Below, one piece after another: positions 59,065 through 64,000 of a stretch of DNA of 64,000 bases. A model generated the notes under the pieces. That model had not been told where the DNA came from. It was given only the letters and a program-made list of their open reading frames with translations, and did not search any database. Made by a program: the position numbers and the translations under genes. This DNA is from Arthrobacter sp. Lineage in GTDB: Bacteria > Actinomycetota > Actinomycetes > Actinomycetales > Micrococcaceae. Positions within the stretch are counted from its first letter, which is position 1. Each line of letters starts with the position of its first letter. The stretch lies in NCBI GenBank assembly GCA_023264815.1, contig JAHFUZ010000024.1, positions 1 to 64,000 on the forward strand, given 5' to 3'.

Positions 59065-61554
59065 ATGTCCCTTATCCGCGCGCTCAGCAAAGAATTGGAG
59101 GCCCGCAGCGATGCCTCGTTGCGGGCACTCTTTGCGGCGCGGCCGGACCTGATTTCGCCCCCGGTACCGGATTTCCCGGCCCTGGCCGCACGGGCCAGCG
59201 CCAGGGTCAGCGTCCAGCGGGCGCTGGAGCGCCTGAACAGACCCCAGATGCAGGTCCTGGAGACGCTCCACCTCTGCACCAACACGGACACCGAGCACAG
59301 TGCCTCCGCCGCGGGCGTGCGCAAACTCATTGCAGGGTCCACGGTGGCGGCTGTGGAACGCATCCTGGCTTCGCTCCAGGAACTGGCCCTGGTCCACCGC
59401 GCCGAGCCCCCGCACGGATCAGCCGCATCGGGCCACCGGCAGCGCTACTACCTGCCCGTGGGCTGCCTCAAGGACGTGGTGGGCATCTATCCTGCCGGGC
59501 TGGGGCGCAGCTATACCGAACTGGTCCGGCTCCAGCCCGCGTTCGCCCAGCGGGCGGTCCAACTGGTTGCCGAACTCCACCGCAGCGGCGTCGCCATTCA
59601 GGACGCCACCACGCCCATGGAAGCAGCGCTGGCGCTGCAGCATTGGACGTCTTCGCCGGAGGCACTCGCCCAGGCCTTGGCTGGAGCGCCGGAACGCACG
59701 ACGGCGCTGCTCGCCAAATTCCGCAACTGGGCCATGGGTGCCGTCCCCCAGGCGCAACGGAAAGCCTCAGTGACGAACCAGGGCGCCGACGTCGGGCCCG
59801 TTGACTGGCTGCTGGCCAGGGGACTCCTCGTTCCGCTGGACGCCGCCCACGTAGAACTGCCACACAGTGTGGGGCTGTCCCTGCGGGGCGGTGCCATCAT
59901 CGACGATTTCACCCTGTCGCCACCTGTTCCCGAACTGGGCACCACCACCGCCGCGCTCCGCCGGAACGCGGCGCTGGGCGCCATCGCCGAGACCCTCCGG
60001 CTGGTAAGCGAACTCCTCCACGCGGTCCGGGAACAGCCCCTGGCCACGCTGCGCAGCGGGGGCGTCGGAGTCCGCGAGATGAAGCGCCTGGCCGAGGGCC
60101 TGCGCGTCGACCAGCACCGGGCCGGGCTGCTGCTGGAGCTCAGCGCCCTCTCTGGCCTGCTGCGCCTGGATGTCGATTCCTCCACGTGGGTGCAGCCGCC
60201 GCAGCTTGAATGGCTGGCCCTCACCCGGCAGGAGCAATGGCTTTGGCTGGTCAACGCCTGGCTCGCGAGTGAGCGGGTGCCGTCGCTTGTGGGCCAGCCG
60301 GTGAGCGGGCCCGCCGGCGCCTCCGCCGCGCACCGCGCCTTGGCCGGAACCACGATCAACGCCCTCTCCGCCGAGGCGCAACGGCCCGACGCCCCGGTGG
60401 TCAGGAAGCGGATCCTGGAGATCCTGAACGAGCTCACGCGGGAGGCAGGCGCTGCCGACGGCACGGCGCCCGTCCTGGACGCTGCCGCAGTCCTGCAGCG
60501 GGCGGAATGGGCGCAGCCGCGGATGGCCCGCCGGTTCAGCTCCCTGATCAGGGGGGTGTTGGCGGAAGCCGAACTGCTGGGACTTGTGGGCTCCGGTGCC
60601 CTGAGCCAGCTGGGCAGCGCCATCGCCGACGACAACCCGGACGACGCCCTGGGCATCCTCGGCGAACACCTGCCCGCGGCGCTCAACCACGTCCTGCTGC
60701 AGGCGGACCTCACGGCCGTCGCCCCGGGTTACCTGGCACCGGAGTTGAGTGAAAAGCTCCTCCTGATGGCCGATGCCGAGGGCCAGGGCCCGGCCACGAT
60801 CTACCGGTTCTCGGCCGACTCCATCCGGCGGGCGCTCGACGCCGGGCATGATGCGTCCAGCCTGTTGGGCTTCCTGCGTGAGCATTCAGCAACTGCCGTG
60901 CCCCAGCCGCTGGAATACCTGGTGGAAGACACCGCATCCCGGCACGGCCGCCTCCGGGTGGGACCAGCGGCCAGTTTTATCCAGAGTGATGATGAGGCTG
61001 CTGTCATGGAGCTCGCCGCCGAATCCAGGGCTGCCGCCCTTCGCCTGGCCCGTATCGCCCCCACCGTACTCATCTCCGCCGCCCCGCCGCGCGAAACTGC
61101 CCATGTCCTGCGCGGGCTGGGCCACTCCCCCTCGGTGGAGGAATCCGAACCCGCAGTAGTCCGGCTCCGGCGCACCACCAGCGCCCCCGGCAGCGCCCGG
61201 CCCGTCTATACGGCCCCGCGGACTGCCCCGGCCCCAGAAGACGTGGACGCCCAGCTTGCCGCCCTGCGGACAGGCAGGGCTGACGGCCATGGCGGCCATC
61301 CGGGCACCGCACCGGGATCCGGGGAAACAGCAACCCAGCTTGGCCTCGAGACGCTGCAGCGGGCCATCCGGCTCAAGCAGCGCGTCAGCATGAACGTGGT
61401 GGACGGACAGGGGAATTCCAGCCTGGAGACCGTTGTTCCCCTTTCTGTGGGCGGTGGCCGCGTCAGGGTGTTCGACCCTGCCAAGGAAACCGAACGTGTG
61501 CTCTCCATCCACCGCATCATCGATGTCGAAGCCGTGGAGGAACTGCGGCAGTGA
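59065..61554 (+). CDS. Helicase-associated protein paired with XPB
   Basis: The 829-residue protein has no Walker motifs. It begins SLIRALSKELEARSDASLRALF, has repeated winged-helix-like regions, and ends with a WYL-like domain (TLQRAIRLKQRVSMNVVDGQG to LSIHRIIDVEAVEEL). This matches the actinobacterial helicase-C-terminal-domain protein that sits directly upstream of bacterial XPB. It may regulate or load the helicase. The start is ATG at 59065, after the small membrane protein. The gap to XPB is 13 bp. Confidence 0.82.
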   Translation: MSLIRALSKELEARSDASLRALFAARPDLISPPVPDFPALAARASARVSVQRALERLNRPQMQVLETLHLCTNTDTEHSASAAGVRKLIAGSTVAAVERILASLQELALVHRAEPPHGSAASGHRQRYYLPVGCLKDVVGIYPAGLGRSYTELVRLQPAFAQRAVQLVAELHRSGVAIQDATTPMEAALALQHWTSSPEALAQALAGAPERTTALLAKFRNWAMGAVPQAQRKASVTNQGADVGPVDWLLARGLLVPLDAAHVELPHSVGLSLRGGAIIDDFTLSPPVPELGTTTAALRRNAALGAIAETLRLVSELLHAVREQPLATLRSGGVGVREMKRLAEGLRVDQHRAGLLLELSALSGLLRLDVDSSTWVQPPQLEWLALTRQEQWLWLVNAWLASERVPSLVGQPVSGPAGASAAHRALAGTTINALSAEAQRPDAPVVRKRILEILNELTREAGAADGTAPVLDAAAVLQRAEWAQPRMARRFSSLIRGVLAEAELLGLVGSGALSQLGSAIADDNPDDALGILGEHLPAALNHVLLQADLTAVAPGYLAPELSEKLLLMADAEGQGPATIYRFSADSIRRALDAGHDASSLLGFLREHSATAVPQPLEYLVEDTASRHGRLRVGPAASFIQSDDEAAVMELAAESRAAALRLARIAPTVLISAAPPRETAHVLRGLGHSPSVEESEPAVVRLRRTTSAPGSARPVYTAPRTAPAPEDVDAQLAALRTGRADGHGGHPGTAPGSGETATQLGLETLQRAIRLKQRVSMNVVDGQGNSSLETVVPLSVGGGRVRVFDPAKETERVLSIHRIIDVEAVEELRQ

Positions 61555-61567
61555 AGGACTCGCCCGC

Positions 61568-63214
61568 GTGAACGACGGCCCGCTGATTGTCCAGAGCGAC
61601 AAAACCATCCTGCTCGAAGTGGACCACGAACTGGCCACTGAGGCACGCCACGCAATCGCGCCTTTCGCCGAGCTGGAACGCGCGCCGGAACACATGCACA
61701 GCTACCGGCTGACGCCCTTGGGGCTGTGGAACGCGCGCGCCGCCGGGCTGGACGCGGAAAAGGTCCTGGACACCCTGCTCAAATACTCGCGGTTCCCCGT
61801 GCCGCATTCGCTGCTCATCGACGTCGAAGAGACCATGTCCCGGTACGGACGGCTACGGCTCGAAAAGGACCCGCAGCACGGCCTGGTGATGCGCACTGAC
61901 GATTACCCCGTCCTGGAGGAAGTGATCCGGGCCAAGAAGATCCAGCCACTGCTGGGGCCGCGGATCGACGGCGAAACCATCGTGGTCCACTCCTCCCAGC
62001 GTGGCCAGCTCAAACAGCTGCTGCTGAAGATCGGCTGGCCCGCCGAAGACCTGGCCGGCTATGTGGACGGCACGCCGCATCTGATCGCGTTGAACGAGGA
62101 CGGCTGGAAGCTGCGCCCGTACCAGCAGCTGGCCACCGAGAATTTCTGGGCCGGCGGCAGCGGCGTGGTGGTGCTGCCCTGCGGTGCGGGCAAGACGCTG
62201 GTGGGTGCCGCAGCCATGGCCACCAGCTCCACCACCACGCTGATCCTTGTCACCAACACAGTGGCCGCACGTCAATGGAAGGACGAGCTGCTCAAGCGGA
62301 CGTCCCTGACGGAGGATGAAATCGGCGAGTACTCGGGGGCGGTCAAGGAGGTCCGCCCGGTCACCATCGCCACGTACCAGGTGCTGACCACCAAGCGCGG
62401 CGGCCTCTACCCGCACCTGGAACTGGTGGACGGGAATGACTGGGGCCTGATCATCTACGACGAAGTGCACCTGCTGCCGGCACCGATCTTCCGGATGACC
62501 GCCGACCTGCAGGCCCGGCGCCGGCTGGGCCTCACCGCCACCCTGGTCCGCGAGGACGGCCGCGAGGGCGAGGTCTTCAGCCTGATCGGGCCCAAGCGTT
62601 ATGACGCACCCTGGAAGGACATCGAGTCCCAGGGCTACATCGCGCCGGCTGACTGCGTGGAAGTCCGGATTGACCTGCCCCGGGACGAACGCGTGGCCTA
62701 CGCCATGGCCGAAGATGCGGACAAGTACCGGCTCTGTTCAACCTCGGAGTCCAAGACCCTGATTGTCGAACAGCTGGTGGCCAGGCACGAGGGCGAGCAG
62801 CTGCTGGTGATCGGGCAGTACATCGACCAGCTGGATGAGATCGGCGAGCGCCTGCAGGCTCCCGTCATCAAGGGCGACACGTCCGTGAAGGAGCGGCAGA
62901 AGCTCTTTGATGCCTTCCGCGCCGGCGAGGTGACCACCCTCGTGGTGTCCAAGGTGGCCAACTTCTCCATCGACCTGCCGGAGGCGTCGGTGGCCATCCA
63001 GGTTTCCGGCTCGTTCGGGTCCCGCCAGGAGGAAGCGCAGCGGCTGGGCCGGCTGCTGCGCCCCAAGCAGGACGGCCGGGCGGCGCGCTTCTACTCGCTG
63101 GTGGCCCGGGACACCCTGGACCAGGATTTCGCGGCCAAGCGGCAGCGCTTCCTGGCCGAACAGGGGTACGCGTACCGGATCATGGACGCCAAGGATGTGG
63201 GCCAACCGGGATAA
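61568..63214 (+). CDS. DNA repair helicase XPB (Ssl2/RAD25-like)
   Basis: The 548-residue SF2 helicase has Walker A VVVLPCGAGKTLVG (about 198), TNTVAARQWKDEL (Ia), DEVHLLPAPIF (DEVH box), LGLTATLVREDGREGE (III, with the RED motif of XPB), VVSKVANFSIDLPEASVAIQVSGSFGS (V) and RQEEAQRLGRLLRP (VI). An N-terminal 140-residue damage-recognition-like domain precedes. I chose the GTG at 61568. Bacterial XPB enzymes of actinobacteria are 3'-5' helicases with a proposed repair role. Confidence 0.94.
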   Translation: MNDGPLIVQSDKTILLEVDHELATEARHAIAPFAELERAPEHMHSYRLTPLGLWNARAAGLDAEKVLDTLLKYSRFPVPHSLLIDVEETMSRYGRLRLEKDPQHGLVMRTDDYPVLEEVIRAKKIQPLLGPRIDGETIVVHSSQRGQLKQLLLKIGWPAEDLAGYVDGTPHLIALNEDGWKLRPYQQLATENFWAGGSGVVVLPCGAGKTLVGAAAMATSSTTTLILVTNTVAARQWKDELLKRTSLTEDEIGEYSGAVKEVRPVTIATYQVLTTKRGGLYPHLELVDGNDWGLIIYDEVHLLPAPIFRMTADLQARRRLGLTATLVREDGREGEVFSLIGPKRYDAPWKDIESQGYIAPADCVEVRIDLPRDERVAYAMAEDADKYRLCSTSESKTLIVEQLVARHEGEQLLVIGQYIDQLDEIGERLQAPVIKGDTSVKERQKLFDAFRAGEVTTLVVSKVANFSIDLPEASVAIQVSGSFGSRQEEAQRLGRLLRPKQDGRAARFYSLVARDTLDQDFAAKRQRFLAEQGYAYRIMDAKDVGQPG

Positions 63215-63299
63215 ATCCCACCTTGCTGTCACGCCGGCACACGCGCAAGCGATGCCAGCGGTGAGTGCGGAAAACCCGGCGCTCCCGCAGACTGGAGGA

Positions 63300-63800
63300 A
63301 TGCGCCAAAACGTCACTCCCGTCATCCCACTCGCCGGCCAGGAATCGGTGTGGGAGTACCCGCGCCCGCCCCGTGTCGAGGCCAGCCGTGAAAGAATCCG
63401 GATCGTCCTGGGCGGTGAACTGATCGTGGACACCACAGACTCGGTCCGCGTCCTCGAAACCAGCCATCCTCCGGTCTACTACCTGCCGCGGCAGGCCTTC
63501 AGCCCAGGAGTGCTGGAAGCGGCTGCCGGAAGCAGTTACTGCGAATTCAAAGGCACGGCCAGCTTCCTTAACGTCCGCGCCGGAGGATCAGTTGCCGAGC
63601 GAGCGGCCTGGTTCTATCCAACACCAACGGCGGGGTTCGAGATCCTGGCGGACAGGGTGGCCGTGTATCCCGGAAGGATGGACCGCTGCGAGGTGGACGG
63701 CGAAAGGGTGAGGCCGCAGGCAGGATCCCTCTACGGGGGCTGGATAACGGACCGGGTGGTGGGGCCGTTCAAGGGCGGGCCCGAAACCCAGGGCTGGTGA
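63300..63800 (+). CDS. DUF427 family protein
   Basis: The 166-residue protein has the DUF427 signature: QESVWEYPRPPRVEASRERI, VLETSHPPVYYLPRQ, YCEFKGTASFLNV, AAWFYPTPTAGFEILADRVAVYPGRMD and GGWITDRVVGPFKGGPET. The fold is a small beta-barrel of unknown function. The ATG at 63300 is the family start; GGAGGA adjoins it closely, and an in-frame ATG at 63252 is possible. It lies 85 bp past the XPB gene. Confidence 0.88.
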   Translation: MRQNVTPVIPLAGQESVWEYPRPPRVEASRERIRIVLGGELIVDTTDSVRVLETSHPPVYYLPRQAFSPGVLEAAAGSSYCEFKGTASFLNVRAGGSVAERAAWFYPTPTAGFEILADRVAVYPGRMDRCEVDGERVRPQAGSLYGGWITDRVVGPFKGGPETQGW

Positions 63801-63867
63801 GGATCTGTACATCCACTCGCCAAAAGCACAGTGAACGTCCAGAAAACTCACAGATTCTGGGAGCATG

Positions 63868-64000
63868 ATGGGAGGTATGAAGAAGACCGGTCCCGAAGCG
63901 AAGCTCCTCGTTGTTGACGATGAACCCAACATCCGCGAACTGCTGTCCACGTCCCTCCGCTTCGCCGGTTTCGAGGTTGTCTCGGCTGCCAACGGCCGGG
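63868..64000 (+). CDS. Response regulator, N-terminal part (cut by window end)
   Basis: The visible 44 codons encode a response-regulator receiver start: AKLLVVDDEPNIRELLSTSL with the conserved DD pair, then RFAGFEVVSAANGR. The phosphorylation Asp and any output domain lie beyond 64000. The type is OmpR-like by sequence. Three in-frame ATG codons (63865, 63868, 63877) precede; GGGAG upstream favours 63868. The gap 63801-63867 shows nothing else. Confidence 0.85.
   Translation, partial: MGGMKKTGPEAKLLVVDDEPNIRELLSTSLRFAGFEVVSAANGR

Noticed and set aside
1..64000. CRISPR array, prophage or insertion sequence
   Set aside because: No regularly spaced direct repeats, no cas, integrase or transposase genes, and no paired terminal repeats around a coding element were seen.

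Overview
The window looks like chromosome of a high-GC actinobacterium of the Arthrobacter/Pseudarthrobacter group (Micrococcaceae). Reasons: high GC with strong third-position G/C, many GTG and TTG starts, actinobacterial families (DUF3027, DUF6314, DUF6457, a bacterial XPB helicase pair, DtxR/IdeR, an FdhD-MoeA-MobA group), c-di-AMP riboswitches in front of wall hydrolases, and an inositol locus with the gene content of the Corynebacterium/Arthrobacter iol clusters. I see no insertion sequence, prophage or CRISPR array. The assignment is inference from gene content, not a database match.

Layout. 1-1.6 kb: a SRPBCC protein divergent from an ArsR-AHSA1 pair. 1.7-26.2 kb: a large cyclitol (inositol) island. 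It holds a GntR regulator plus iolB (+); an eight-gene minus-strand operon (sugar ABC transporter, four Gfo/Idh/MocA dehydrogenases, one TIM-barrel isomerase); a LacI regulator divergent from a dehydrogenase/isomerase pair; and the core minus-strand iol operon iolC, Cgl0158-type aldolase-like gene, iolD, iolA, iolE, iolG, iolH, MFS transporter, with a tautomerase gene upstream. A TGTC-CT-GACA type site recurs at the promoters of these units (seven copies found by eye), which suggests one GntR/IolR-type regulon; a separate LacI palindrome sits at the divergent promoter. 26.3-28.4 kb: sucCD. 28.6-40.6 kb: a lipoprotein-like protein, beta-CASP nuclease, PcrA helicase, inositol-phosphatase-like enzyme, two membrane proteins, tRNA-Arg(CCT), DUF6314, Nudix, an ABC exporter and an ABC-F protein with an attenuator-like leader. 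40.8-46.7 kb: an HTH/membrane-protein pair, a luciferase-like oxidoreductase and a GH38 alpha-mannosidase. 46.8-50.2 kb: molybdenum-cofactor genes. 50.2-54.8 kb: an HNH nuclease, then three secreted wall-hydrolase genes (two NlpC/P60-type, one M23), two of them behind ydaO-type riboswitches, then an IdeR/DtxR regulator. 55-64 kb: serC, an MFS exporter, DUF3027, a cold-shock-domain protein, a helicase-associated/XPB pair, DUF427 and the start of a response regulator cut by the window end.

How the genes work together. Core pathway: inositol enters through the MFS and/or ABC transporter. IolG oxidises it to 2-keto-inositol, IolE dehydrates it, IolD opens the ring, IolB isomerises, IolC phosphorylates, the Cgl0158-type protein is the likely aldolase, and IolA converts malonate semialdehyde to acetyl-CoA. 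The five additional dehydrogenases and two additional TIM-barrel isomerases probably feed other inositol isomers or derivatives into this trunk; their substrates cannot be read from sequence. Two kinds of long hairpin repeat are scattered through the window; a 60-bp type is present twice and in one copy supplies the stop codons of two convergent genes.
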